Assembly (NCBI GenBank): GCA_964484935.1
Contig: CAZAFW010000002.1
Coordinates: 62,001 to 126,000 of the forward strand
Reading direction: 5' to 3'
DNA: 64,000 nt
From: BM714 sp964484935
GTDB taxonomy: Bacteria > Bacillota > Clostridia > Peptostreptococcales > BM714
A program made the translations under genes and the position numbers. Position 1 is the stretch's first letter. Every line of letters starts with the position of its first letter. The notes under the pieces were generated by a model. It saw only the letters and a list, made by a program, of their open reading frames with translations. It was not told where the DNA came from and searched no databases. This document shows, in pieces, positions 44,213 to 52,920 of this stretch.

Positions 44213-45705
44213 TTCGAATCCCTCCCCGCCAAAAATTTATCTACTGCTTCCCTCATGCCATCCTTGCCGCATACGTATTCATGAAGCACTTTTCTCTGTC
44301 TTATATCCCTGACCCCCATCGGTATTTCACCTTCAACGAAATCCTCCATAACTTCAATCAAGTCAATTTCTTTCCGTTCCTCGTATTTTTTGTCTATGGA
44401 TGAAAGAACGGACTTGGGGAATTTGTATGGGCTTGCGGTCGAAAGAATAACCGAATGGTGCTTAGTCTCCACTTTCCTTCTTTCATTTACCCCATAAGCT
44501 ACCGCCGTGTGTGTGTCCATCAGATATCCATATTTGCTGTAAACATCCGAAATGCATCGGCGCCCTTCTGGACCTCTTATCCATCCGGCCTCAAAATCTT
44601 CTTCCAATCCTGATATAAGTTCATCAACACTATATGAGCCCTTTTCATCGAGAGCCTTCATCCATTCAGGCACAGGATTTTCATCCTTGCTTGAAATTTC
44701 GTAAAGCAAACGTTCAAGATTGCTTGATACAAGAATGTCCATCGAAGGCGATTGTGTTTTTGTCAGTGTCCTGTTCTTGTCATAGTTCCCGCTTTCGAAA
44801 AAATCCGTAAGCACCTTATTCTCGTTGGAAGCGCAAACTAGATGTCCAACCGGAAGTCCCATTCTTTTAGCATAATATCCCGCCAAAATATTTCCAAAAT
44901 TGCCTGTAGGAACAACAAAATCAACAAGATCGCCATTTTGTACAGTTTCCTGCTTGAGCAATTGCCCGTATGCAGAGAAATAATATACGATTTGTGGAAT
45001 CAACCTGCCAATGTTTATCGAATTGGCAGATGAAAGGAGGTATCCTTTGTTCTTGAGCTTTTTGGCATAATCCTTGTCTCCAAAAATCATTTTCACGCCG
45101 GTTTGGGCATCGTCAAAATTGCCTATTATTCCGGCAACATGGGTGTTTTGTCCCTCTTGAGTTACCATTTGCAGCTTTTGAACTGGACTTACTCCCTCTT
45201 CCGGAAAAAACACAATTATTTCAATGCCCTCTATTCCGGCAAAACCTTCAAGCGCCGCTTTGCCTGTATCTCCCGATGTAGCCGTAAGTATTACAATATC
45301 CTCTTCTATCTTGTTTTTCTTTTTTGCCGTCTGCATGAATCTTGGCAAAATCGACAAAGCCATGTCTTTGAATGCCAGTGTGGGCCCGTGAAAAAGCTCC
45401 AAAATGGATACTCTTTCGTCAAGCTTTACAAGAGGAGCTATGTCCTCTGTGTCAAACTTATCGTCATAAGCATTCGCAATGCAATTTTTGAGTTCTTCTT
45501 CCTCAAAATCATCTAAAAACAAACTCATTACTTCGTAGGCTATTTCCGCGTACGGCTTGCTTGCCAATTCTGAAAAATCCATTTTCAATTCAGGCAAGAC
45601 ATTAGGAACAAACAAGCCCCCATCTTCAGCAATGCCCCTTATTATGGCTTCAGAAGCCGTGAATTTGCCTCCGGCGCCTCTGCTGCTCTTATAGAATAGT
45701 TTCAT
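44209..45705 (-). CDS. thrC: Threonine synthase
   Basis: PLP enzyme converting O-phosphohomoserine to threonine. The 498-residue protein has the N-terminal LFYKSSRGAGG and the PLP-lysine motif FHGPTLAFKDMALS, plus the TATSGDTGKAAL phosphate loop. It is of the longer class with a C-terminal extension. I start at the ATG at 45705, behind GGAGGAAG; the frame runs 44 codons upstream through AT-rich non-coding sequence. Confidence 0.95.
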   Translation of the reverse strand: MKLFYKSSRGAGGKFTASEAIIRGIAEDGGLFVPNVLPELKMDFSELASKPYAEIAYEVMSLFLDDFEEEELKNCIANAYDDKFDTEDIAPLVKLDERVSILELFHGPTLAFKDMALSILPRFMQTAKKKNKIEEDIVILTATSGDTGKAALEGFAGIEGIEIIVFFPEEGVSPVQKLQMVTQEGQNTHVAGIIGNFDDAQTGVKMIFGDKDYAKKLKNKGYLLSSANSINIGRLIPQIVYYFSAYGQLLKQETVQNGDLVDFVVPTGNFGNILAGYYAKRMGLPVGHLVCASNENKVLTDFFESGNYDKNRTLTKTQSPSMDILVSSNLERLLYEISSKDENPVPEWMKALDEKGSYSVDELISGLEEDFEAGWIRGPEGRRCISDVYSKYGYLMDTHTAVAYGVNERRKVETKHHSVILSTASPYKFPKSVLSSIDKKYEERKEIDLIEVMEDFVEGEIPMGVRDIRQRKVLHEYVCGKDGMREAVDKFLAGRDSK

Positions 45706-45783
45706 ATTCTTCCTCCAAACTGAATTTATAAATATCATTATAACAAACTTGTACACTTTTCCATACTGTTTTTCGGTATAAAA

Positions 45784-45812
45784 AAACAGAACATCCAAAG
45801 GATGTTCTGTTT
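45784..45812 (-). terminator. Rho-independent terminator of the psuK-psuG-cobO unit
   Basis: Perfect 13-base arms AAACAGAACATCC/GGATGTTCTGTTT with a three-base loop and a T-tract of seven on the minus strand. It lies downstream of the cobO stop. Confidence 0.9.
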
Positions 45813-45874
45813 GCGTGTCAAATTCCATAGTTTGCATTCAAAACACATTTCATTGTATTGCAGTGAAACACCAT

Positions 45875-46390
45875 TCATTTTTCTATACCCGTTCTAGCCT
45901 CTACGCCTTTTTGATAATAATGCTTTATTTCCTTCATTTCAGTGACAAGGTCGGCAAAATCAACAAGTTTCCCGGGGGCATATCTGCCGGTCAAAACCAC
46001 TTCTGTCTGCTGCGGCCGGCTTTTCAAAATTTCGATGACATCCTCCACATTGAAAAGTTTGTAATAAAGGGCGATATTTACTTCATCCATGACAACTATG
46101 TCGTAAACGCCAGACCTTATTATTCGTCCCAATTCCTTCAATCCGTCTTTTGCCAATTCGACATCCTTGTCAGTCGGATCCCTGTAAATGAAACAGTCGT
46201 TTCCATACTGTTTCATTTGAAACCCCGGCAGATACTCCACCGCTTTCAATTCGCTGTAGTGCATTCCTTTGATAAACTGTCCGAAAAAAACTTTCTTTCC
46301 GGCGCATACGGCACGCAGGCACAAGCCCAGTGCAGCCGTGGTCTTTCCTTTCCCATTTCCTGTATACAAATGGACATATCCTTTTTCCAT
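45875..46390 (-). CDS. cobO: Cob(I)yrinic acid a,c-diamide adenosyltransferase
   Basis: CobO/BtuR-type corrinoid adenosyltransferase, 171 residues from the ATG at 46390. Walker A is YTGNGKGKTTAALG and a Walker B-like VVMDEVNIAL follows. ATP-dependent transfer of the adenosyl group gives adenosylcobalamin-type cofactors. No other cobalamin gene lies nearby; it may act in salvage. It lies just downstream of psuG in the same direction. Confidence 0.92.
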   Translation of the reverse strand: MEKGYVHLYTGNGKGKTTAALGLCLRAVCAGKKVFFGQFIKGMHYSELKAVEYLPGFQMKQYGNDCFIYRDPTDKDVELAKDGLKELGRIIRSGVYDIVVMDEVNIALYYKLFNVEDVIEILKSRPQQTEVVLTGRYAPGKLVDFADLVTEMKEIKHYYQKGVEARTGIEK

Positions 46391-46397
46391 ATTGTCT

Positions 46398-47318
46398 TCA
46401 CCTTCTTTCAAGCTTGGCATACGCAGATGCTATGCCTGCGCCTATCCTCGCATTTTCATACACCAGATGCCGGTTTGCATCGAGACTTTTTCCTCCAGTT
46501 AGATCCTTTATTTTAGAAAGCAGATAAGGAGTAAGTTCTTTCCCCCTTACACCTGCAGTTTCTGCAGATTTCAAAGCTTTATCTATTGTAGCTTCCATAT
46601 CTTCCAAAGGAATTTCAAACTTTTCGGGAACAGGGCACGCTATTATCATCCCGCCCGAAAGACCCAAATCCCATTTGGCCTTCATTATTCCAGCCGCCTC
46701 CTCAAATCCTGAAACACTGCAGCTTCCCTTGAATCCGCTTTTTCTGGAATAAAAGGCCGGAAAATCATCTGTTCCGAAAGTTACTACAGGCACACCCTCC
46801 GTCTCAAGGTATTCCAGTGTCAATCCAATATCCAAAATCGATTTGACACCGGCACTCACAACCGCAACCCCTGTGCGGGACAACTCTGTCAAATCGGCTG
46901 ATATGTCAAAACTTTTTTCAGCATTTCTGTGGACTCCCCCGACTCCTCCTGTTACAAATACGCGTATGCCGGCAAAATCAGCCGCAATCATTGTTCCGGA
47001 AACTGTTGTGGCTCCATTCGCGCCCATTGCCATAACATAAGGAAAATCTCTTCTGCTTACCTTCATTACATCCTTTGCCGTCGCAAGATATTCTATTTCC
47101 TTTTCCGAAAGCCCAATTTTCAATACGCCTCCAATTATTGCAATAGTTGCAGGGACAACCCCCTCTTTTCTGATTATGTCCTCTAATGCAAGTGCTGTTT
47201 CCACATTTTCCGGATAGGGCATGCCATGGGCTATTATGGTCGATTCCAAAGCTACAACCGGCATTCCGCATCGAATGGCATCTTTCACTTCATCTTTTAT
47301 TTCCATCATGTCTTTCAA
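46398..47318 (-). CDS. psuG: Pseudouridine-5'-phosphate glycosidase
   Basis: PsuG cleaves pseudouridine-5'-phosphate to uracil and ribose-5-phosphate. Family motifs include VALESTIIAHGMPYPENVE near the N-terminus, GGVGGVHR, and VVSAGVKSILDIGLTLEYLE. I prefer the TTG at 47318, which overlaps the psuK stop as TTGA with GGCGGAAG upstream; ATGs at 47309 and 47306 are possible. The neighbouring kinase supplies its substrate, so the pair degrades pseudouridine. Confidence 0.92.
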   Translation of the reverse strand: MKDMMEIKDEVKDAIRCGMPVVALESTIIAHGMPYPENVETALALEDIIRKEGVVPATIAIIGGVLKIGLSEKEIEYLATAKDVMKVSRRDFPYVMAMGANGATTVSGTMIAADFAGIRVFVTGGVGGVHRNAEKSFDISADLTELSRTGVAVVSAGVKSILDIGLTLEYLETEGVPVVTFGTDDFPAFYSRKSGFKGSCSVSGFEEAAGIMKAKWDLGLSGGMIIACPVPEKFEIPLEDMEATIDKALKSAETAGVRGKELTPYLLSKIKDLTGGKSLDANRHLVYENARIGAGIASAYAKLERR

Positions 47319-48265
47319 AGTTCTTCCGCCTTCAAGCATATTTTCAATTCCTCCATCCTTTTTTCAAGAGTTTTAACACTCATTTCAGGATTAACTGTTT
47401 TAGAGCTTTCCATGGCTATAGATGCGGCAGCATGCCCATAATAGAGCATATCGGTTTCAAACTGTCCCTTGCTGCGACCATAAACCGCTCCTGCCAAAAA
47501 AGCATCCCCCGCTCCGTTGACATTCTTCTTTCCCCCAACAAGCGACGGGCACCTGTAAACGCGTCCTTTTCCGGAAAGCCATGCTCCATTGGCCCCGTCT
47601 GTCATTAGAACCCAGCAAATTCCCAAGCCGTTGATCCGCTTTAATCCCTCGATTGTTTTTTCGAAACTGTCCATCCTTATACCCGAAATGATTTGCGCTT
47701 CAAGGATGTTTGGCTTGAGGATTTCAGCAGACCATTTTATGCCGTCAAGCTTACCCGCTTTAGAAGTCGAAACAGGATCGAATACTATATGTTTGTGTTT
47801 ATATTTTTCCATTACAAATTCGATTATTTCAACAGAAACATTTGAGTCCATAACTATAAACTCCGCTTCTTCAAGTTTTTCGTATGACTGTTTGATATCC
47901 GGTATTGACAATTTGTCAAATATCTCCATGTCGCTCACCGCTGTTTCCATCTCCCCGTCTGCATCTACGACAGAAAGATATATCGAAGAACGCGAACCGT
48001 CATCAAATATCTTGCTGCATGAAGCATCCATGCCTATGTTTTTACAAGTCTCCATCAGAAAAAAGCCCATTGGGTCCTTTGCAAATGCCGTTGCTATGGA
48101 TACTTCAAAGCCTGTCCGGATCAAATTCTCACCTATGTTGCGGCCTACGCCGCCTGCGGATATTTCTATCCTTCCCGGGTTCGAATCGTTGTGAACCAGA
48201 GCTTCTATTGAAAAGCCCGTAATATCGGCATTTATACCTCCAATAACCATAATCCTGTTGTTCAT
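47315..48265 (-). CDS. psuK: PfkB-family kinase, probable pseudouridine kinase
   Basis: Ribokinase/PfkB-family sugar kinase of 316 residues. It has the N-terminal VIGGINADITG and GGVGRNIGENL, and the C-terminal ATP-site motif NGAGDAFLAGA. Coupling to psuG by a TTGA overlap identifies the likely substrate as pseudouridine, phosphorylated at the 5' position. I start at the ATG at 48265, with GGGAGTG upstream. Confidence 0.9.
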   Translation of the reverse strand: MNNRIMVIGGINADITGFSIEALVHNDSNPGRIEISAGGVGRNIGENLIRTGFEVSIATAFAKDPMGFFLMETCKNIGMDASCSKIFDDGSRSSIYLSVVDADGEMETAVSDMEIFDKLSIPDIKQSYEKLEEAEFIVMDSNVSVEIIEFVMEKYKHKHIVFDPVSTSKAGKLDGIKWSAEILKPNILEAQIISGIRMDSFEKTIEGLKRINGLGICWVLMTDGANGAWLSGKGRVYRCPSLVGGKKNVNGAGDAFLAGAVYGRSKGQFETDMLYYGHAAASIAMESSKTVNPEMSVKTLEKRMEELKICLKAEEL

Positions 48266-48304
48266 ATGCCACACACTCCCGGCCATGATTTTGCTTTTCG
48301 TGTT

Positions 48305-48472
48305 CTAATCCCTGTAATAAAGCTTCTTATTTACTTCTTTTACCGTTTCCTCCATCTTCACAATACGTACCTGGAGTTCCTTTATTTCCTTTATGGCAGT
48401 CAAGCCATAGAAGAATCCCATTATTCCAACGCAAAGCGCTGTAACCGAAAACACAAACGAATCAGAGTACAT
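48305..48472 (-). CDS. Small single-pass membrane protein with C-terminal coiled coil
   Basis: A 55-residue ORF starting at 48472 behind GAAGGTGG. The N-terminal hydrophobic helix (VFSVTALCVGIMGFFYGL) is followed by a charged helix (KELQVRIVKMEETVKEVNKK) with coiled-coil pattern. It lies 39 bases upstream of psuK in the same direction and probably shares its transcript. I do not recognise a family. The layout resembles small membrane-anchored adaptor or bitopic peptides, but no function can be stated. Confidence 0.62.
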   Translation of the reverse strand: MYSDSFVFSVTALCVGIMGFFYGLTAIKEIKELQVRIVKMEETVKEVNKKLYYRD

Positions 48473-48545
48473 TTAATCCACCTTCAATATTTTTTTATAT
48501 CCATAGTTCATTATAATCTTAACTGGATTTGTTTACAAATCGAAA

Positions 48546-48581
48546 GAAAAAGACCCGCCAGTCAAGGAGCGGATCTTTTTC
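48546..48581 (-). terminator. Rho-independent terminator of the prd-tauE operon
   Basis: GAAAAAGA/TCTTTTTC flank CCGC/GCGG, giving a long stem with a mismatch and ten-base loop, with T-rich sequence on the minus side. It lies 37 bases past the tauE stop. Confidence 0.8.
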
Positions 48582-48617
48582 GCAAAATATATTAAAGAGA
48601 TAATATGGATGGTAAGA

Positions 48618-49502
48618 TTATGCAGCAGTTTCCTCCGCTTTTTTATTCTTGGCGGCTGATTTGAGCATTGTGAGTGATGTGTAAAGTATGACTCCTATGA
48701 CAAGCCATGTAAGAATGCTGATAGGCATTGACTTGACAAGATAAGCAGCTATGAACACTCCTACGGATCCTGCAATTGTGATTGCCATTGAAGCTTTTCT
48801 GTCATATGCAGCCTCTTTGATAAATTTAATTGAAGCTACAGGCATGAGGAATGCGCATGAACCCATCATTATCGGGAAGGCTACTCTCGGAGACATTCCG
48901 AGCATGTATACAAGAGCCATGGCTGGAGCATAGAGACCAACTCCTGCAGTCATAAGGGCTCCCAAAATGAAGTTTGCAGCTATTGCGAAAATAAGTTTTC
49001 CGCCTGTAAGGCCGATTGCATCGCCTGTTCCAAGTGAAGCAGTCCAACCCATTTGTCCTGAAGTCATTAGGAAAGCAGTCGCCAGAAGGGCAAATCCCAT
49101 TACCAGTTGTACTTTTCTTTCATCAAATTTGGCAACGATTCCGGCACCAAGGTAAGCGCCTGCAGTTGCTGAGGCAAGCATTGAGACCAATGTCACTATT
49201 TCAACTTCGATAACTGCGATAAATATGAATGCTTCAAGAACTACCGGAACAGTACATCCAACATTGAGTGTTCCAGGTATTATTCTATCCTTTGTTTGCT
49301 TGAAGAATTTAAGCAAGGCTGTTGTAGGGGCAAACGACCCTATTCCCAATGTGTCGAAAAAGTTTACTATGAATCCTATTCCCAACGTAATGCCCCACGA
49401 ATTGTCTTCCAGTTCTCCTTTGTGAGATGCAAAATCTTTTACAAACACTGCACTGAACCAAAGAGTCATCGCTCCCAAAACACCTAAAACCGCTTGTACC
49501 AT
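48618..49502 (-). CDS. TauE/SafE-family membrane transporter
   Basis: A 294-residue protein of the TauE/SafE (DUF81) family with about eight hydrophobic helices. The first half has SFAPTTALLKFFKQ and the second GAYLGAGIVAKFDERKVQ and NFILGALMTAGVGLYAPAMALVYM. Members move sulfite, sulfoacetate or other organic anions. It is the last gene of the proline reductase cluster, 24 bases downstream of prdF, so it may move a substrate or product of proline fermentation such as 5-aminovalerate; this is inference from position only. Confidence 0.86.
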   Translation of the reverse strand: MVQAVLGVLGAMTLWFSAVFVKDFASHKGELEDNSWGITLGIGFIVNFFDTLGIGSFAPTTALLKFFKQTKDRIIPGTLNVGCTVPVVLEAFIFIAVIEVEIVTLVSMLASATAGAYLGAGIVAKFDERKVQLVMGFALLATAFLMTSGQMGWTASLGTGDAIGLTGGKLIFAIAANFILGALMTAGVGLYAPAMALVYMLGMSPRVAFPIMMGSCAFLMPVASIKFIKEAAYDRKASMAITIAGSVGVFIAAYLVKSMPISILTWLVIGVILYTSLTMLKSAAKNKKAEETAA

Positions 49503-49526
49503 TTTCTTCTCCTCCTATAGTTTAAG

Positions 49527-50534
49527 TTATTTAAGAATAAATCCATATTTGACAGGGTCCGAATCATCAAACACGAAATGATTGAATCCTGTAATATAGG
49601 CTGAACCGGTGATTTCGGGAATAATTGCGTCAAATTCCCCTACTTTCGTTTTTCCAACAACTCTACCTTTGAAAAGTGTTCCAAGTATGCTTTCGTAAAT
49701 GAATGTCTCTTTCTCTTTAAACAAGCCTTTCGCATAAAGAGTCGCAAGTTTTGCCGATGTTCCGGTACCGCATGGAGATCTGTCAACTTGTCCCTGACCG
49801 AATATAACCACATTCTTATATGTCGCTTCAGGGTTTGTCGGGTCGTCATAGATTTCAACCAAATCAACCGTATTTATATGGGGCAGTTCCGGATGCTGAA
49901 CCTTTACGGTGTCGTTTACTATGTCTCTGATTTCCATTCCAAGAATATTGAGCTTTTGCGCATTTTCAGGTTTCACTTCGATTCCCAGCTTCTTTGCGCT
50001 TACGATTGCGAAAAAGCTTCCTCCGAATGCTATGTCTAAAGTCACTTTCCCAATTTCCGGTATTTCTATTTCGGCATCTTCTTTATAAAGAAAGGACGGA
50101 ACATTTTTAAATGAAACTTCCTGAACCTTTCCGTTCTTGACGGCTACGCTTCCTCTTACCAGACCGGCCGGCGCTTCAAGCACAACATTTGTAACCGGTT
50201 CAACCATCGCAACCATTCCCGTTTCTAGTGCAACAGTCATTGCACCGATGGTTCCATGGCCGCACATGTTCAAATATCCTCCGCCGTCCATGAATATGAT
50301 TCCAAGATCAGCCTCTTCAGAAATCGGAGGTGTAATGATTGAGCCAAACATGTCATTGTGTCCCCTGGGCTCAAGCATAATTCCTGTTCTTAAATGATCA
50401 AGATTTTTTTCAAGATAAGCTTTCCTTTCCGGCATTGTTTTGCCGGGAATCGACGGAATTCCACCAGTTACGATTCTTGTAGGCTCTCCCATTGTATGGG
50501 AATCGACTGCATTTATCGTTCGTGTCACTTGCAT
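49527..50534 (-). CDS. prdF: Proline racemase
   Basis: PrdF interconverts L- and D-proline, providing the D-isomer used by proline reductase. The 335-residue protein has both catalytic cysteines: Cys91 in NMCGHGTIG and Cys255 in RSPCGTGTSA. Presence of the second Cys separates racemase from the trans-3-hydroxyproline dehydratase relatives, which carry Thr there. It directly follows prdE. Location in the prd operon supports a catabolic role. Confidence 0.95.
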   Translation of the reverse strand: MQVTRTINAVDSHTMGEPTRIVTGGIPSIPGKTMPERKAYLEKNLDHLRTGIMLEPRGHNDMFGSIITPPISEEADLGIIFMDGGGYLNMCGHGTIGAMTVALETGMVAMVEPVTNVVLEAPAGLVRGSVAVKNGKVQEVSFKNVPSFLYKEDAEIEIPEIGKVTLDIAFGGSFFAIVSAKKLGIEVKPENAQKLNILGMEIRDIVNDTVKVQHPELPHINTVDLVEIYDDPTNPEATYKNVVIFGQGQVDRSPCGTGTSAKLATLYAKGLFKEKETFIYESILGTLFKGRVVGKTKVGEFDAIIPEITGSAYITGFNHFVFDDSDPVKYGFILK

Positions 50535-50538
50535 CTAA

Positions 50539-51009
50539 TCAAACCCCCCTCTTTTTCATTTTGAGTTTCAACAAGGCCAAGGCTTTTTTTGCATCTCTTT
50601 CATTTACCGTATTTTCACCAACAACTTCGGTTTCAATGCCTTCTTCGGATTTGTTGAAATCCACTATAGTATCCATATATTCATTCTTGACAACAAACGT
50701 TGCAGCAGTTCCTATAAAGCTCATACCTACAACCGGTATGCCCCTTTTCCCTATCTGCTCGATTGTATTGGCGAAATCCACATGAGAATTCCCCCATCCG
50801 TCCAGAGAAATTATAACTCCGTCCGATCTCATGGCTTCAACCCATGCGCCCGCCCTTGTTCCGACAAGCAATTTTTCCTTGTTGCCTTGCGGTGTGCCCA
50901 CAAGCAAAACTCCCTGCAGGTCAATGTCCGAATCCTTTGCAACCACGTCCAACAGCGGATCCCTGAAATGGTGCAAGGACGTTTCCTTTGTAGATGGTCC
51001 GATTCCCAT
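50539..51009 (-). CDS. prdE: Proline reductase cluster protein PrdE
   Basis: A 156-residue homologue of the C-terminal part of PrdA. It begins MGIGPSTKETSLHHF, which aligns with PrdA just after its processing site (CIGPASKETSRHYW), but has Gly in place of the Cys that becomes the pyruvoyl group. The shared run continues through LVGTPQ, WGNSHVDFANTIEQIGKRG and PVVGM. It lies ten bases after prdD. It probably pairs with PrdD as a structural or regulatory paralogue of PrdA; its exact role is not established. Confidence 0.9.
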   Translation of the reverse strand: MGIGPSTKETSLHHFRDPLLDVVAKDSDIDLQGVLLVGTPQGNKEKLLVGTRAGAWVEAMRSDGVIISLDGWGNSHVDFANTIEQIGKRGIPVVGMSFIGTAATFVVKNEYMDTIVDFNKSEEGIETEVVGENTVNERDAKKALALLKLKMKKRGV

Positions 51010-51018
51010 AATATCCTC

Positions 51019-51774
51019 CTATGTCATGGCCCTTATGGCGCCATCACGGTATTCGTTGGGGGAAACTATCATCGGCATGTTGAGCATGTCTATATTTGAA
51101 AACCCTCCTTCAAATCCTGATGGTTCCGAAGAAAACAACTGGTTGTCGTGCATTGCTCCCTGTCCGCCAATCTGTTTTATGATTACAACCTTCTTTTTGC
51201 CTTTTCTTATTGTGTCGTAAAACTCATGATTCTCATCCGCCTGCCCCGCATTAAGTTTTTTCAGCTTTTCCCTTATCTCCTGAACAAAACCGTCGCATAG
51301 CGAATGAATTGCCAAAGGCAGTTTTCTGCTGAACTCGACCCCTTCCTTCAGGATGACATCGAATTGTATTATTATATCGTTTGGCCCCGGCGTACCGGCT
51401 CGGCCCGTCATAAGCTGCTTGGAAAGAATGCCGTCCGAAGAACCGAAATTCGACATCTGCCTTCCGTTTTTTTCCGCGCCGTTAATCATTACATAGACCC
51501 CGGTCATTGTATGGGTTATGCCCTCTCCCAAAACTCCCAAGACCTTTGTGGAAATAGGAAGTATGTCCATTATGCAATTGACATGAATGTCGTGGCTCCC
51601 AGGCTCGATTATGTTGATTGAAACATCATCGAAAATATCCCGGTCGATATCGGATTTGCTCGTCATATTTTTGTCAATCGAGAGCACATTGCCCCTGTAT
51701 TCCGTCGAGTCTGAAAAAAGAACCCGATCCACATGAAAGGTCCGGATGACCAGCCTTCTCATTTCTTTTTCCAC
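51019..51774 (-). CDS. prdD: Proline reductase cluster protein PrdD
   Basis: A 251-residue homologue of the N-terminal (beta) part of PrdA. Matches include GEGITHTMTGV, FGSSDGILSKQLMTGRAGTPG and GGQGAMHDNQLF. The chain ends NEYRDGAIRAMT, exactly where PrdA reads DGCIHALT before its cleaved Cys. I place the start at the GTG at 51774 (GGGGG about ten bases upstream); an ATG at 51762 is possible and an upstream ATG at 51846 lacks a good site. It is probably a split PrdA paralogue together with PrdE. Confidence 0.88.
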   Translation of the reverse strand: MEKEMRRLVIRTFHVDRVLFSDSTEYRGNVLSIDKNMTSKSDIDRDIFDDVSINIIEPGSHDIHVNCIMDILPISTKVLGVLGEGITHTMTGVYVMINGAEKNGRQMSNFGSSDGILSKQLMTGRAGTPGPNDIIIQFDVILKEGVEFSRKLPLAIHSLCDGFVQEIREKLKKLNAGQADENHEFYDTIRKGKKKVVIIKQIGGQGAMHDNQLFSSEPSGFEGGFSNIDMLNMPMIVSPNEYRDGAIRAMT

Positions 51775-51849
51775 TATTTCTTTTCCCCCTGTCCATTTGT
51801 AAAATCCGTCTTCCCCCTCCGTCAAAAGAAGGAGGAAGACGTTCATTTT

Positions 51850-52575
51850 TTACACTACGGCTACATATTGATAGGGAAGTGTCATGATTCTTCCAGGTGT
51901 TTCAATTGTTACAAGCTTGTCCAAAGTATCTGCCAAAATATCTGTCTGCATCTCGATATTGTTCGGCTCACCGGCATTTGCACCCATCGGTACGAGCGGC
52001 GCTACAGCCCTTGGAGAACCGGCTTGTCTTACTACAGGAGGAAGGGCCGCAATTACAATTGTCGGTATTCCAGCTTCCTCGATCGCTCTCTGCACTATAA
52101 CTGCAGAGCGGTGGCAAGTGCCTCAGCCAGCTGTCATGACAACAGCATCCACATTCTCATCTTTCAATTTTTGGGCGATAGCAGGACCTGTCTCGTTTGT
52201 GAAAACTTCAACATTTCCTCCCCCGCCCATGAAACCGAAATGCATGGGTGCAACACCTTTTATTACACCTTTTGCGGCAAGTTCATTCAATCGGTCTATC
52301 GGAAACATGCAGTTGATGTCCTTGTTTACGTCCTGATTGTCATATCCTCCATGCGAAACCATCAAATTGTCGCTGTCGGAATCTCCGGGTATTTCTCTGT
52401 AACTCGTGTCTCCAGCCAAATTGAACCGCTTGTCCGACTTCAAGTGCACGCCGGCGGCCGTAGCCAATGCGATTGTCATTTCATTGAGCGGCTTTGTGAC
52501 AGGCGTCCAGACAACCGGAGGTGTAATAGGCACGAATATTTCTGATTGTAAACCTTGTACAACAGTCAAACTCAT
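51850..52575 (-). CDS. prdB: D-proline reductase subunit PrdB (selenoprotein, in-frame UGA)
   Basis: PrdB is the selenocysteine subunit (gamma) of D-proline reductase, which cleaves the ring of D-proline to 5-aminovalerate. The frame continues through a TGA at 52125-52123, read as selenocysteine 151 in the context VVMTAG-Sec-GTCHRS. The total is 241 residues, the length I recall for known PrdB. AGGGAGG precedes the ATG at 52575. A hairpin 12 bases past the TGA fits a bacterial SECIS. Without selenocysteine decoding this gene looks like two fragments. Confidence 0.95.
52084..52110 (-). ncRNA. SECIS-like hairpin in prdB
   Basis: CGCTCTGCA pairs with TGCAGAGAGCG (nine pairs, two-base bulge) around a seven-base loop, beginning 12 bases after the selenocysteine TGA. 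This position matches the bacterial SECIS bound by SelB. Confidence 0.75.
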
Positions 52576-52579
52576 TTCT

Positions 52580-52900
52580 CTATACCTCCCTACAATCTTC
52601 TTTGTATTCGGATTGAATATGCTTATTATAGTTTTCCTCAGCGCTTCTTTTAGCTTCAAGCTGTCTGACGGCACTTCTAGCATATTCTTCGTCAGGTTCC
52701 GCATCGAGCACTTCGATGTAAGTCATCATAAATCCGACTTGCTGCCCTCTCATTAGTTCCACCGGGCTAATAACCATGCGTCTAGGCACTTTTATTTGTC
52801 CCATACGGCCTTTGAAGTCCACCGTTACAGAGCAATCGCTAAAATCCACTACTATTCCTTCATAAAAACTTTCTGATGAAGCATATTTCAATCTGTCCAT
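52580..52900 (-). CDS. CBO2463/CBO2479-type small protein of the prd cluster
   Basis: A 106-residue soluble protein located between prdA and prdB, as in other clostridial prd operons. It has a beta-rich N-terminal half (GIVVDFSDCSVTVDFKGRMGQIKVPRRMVIS) and a charged helical C-terminus. It contains one Cys and no catalytic motif that I recognise. Its fixed position suggests an assembly or accessory role for the reductase. AAAGGTGA precedes the ATG. Confidence 0.78.
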   Translation of the reverse strand: MDRLKYASSESFYEGIVVDFSDCSVTVDFKGRMGQIKVPRRMVISPVELMRGQQVGFMMTYIEVLDAEPDEEYARSAVRQLEAKRSAEENYNKHIQSEYKEDCREV

Positions 52901-52920
52901 TTTTTTATCACCTTTGCTTT

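Noticed and set aside
51850..52704. Apparent frameshift or two separate genes in prdB
   Set aside because: The two parts are in the same frame, separated by a single TGA at the known selenocysteine position of PrdB, with a SECIS-like hairpin. It is one selenoprotein, not a pseudogene.
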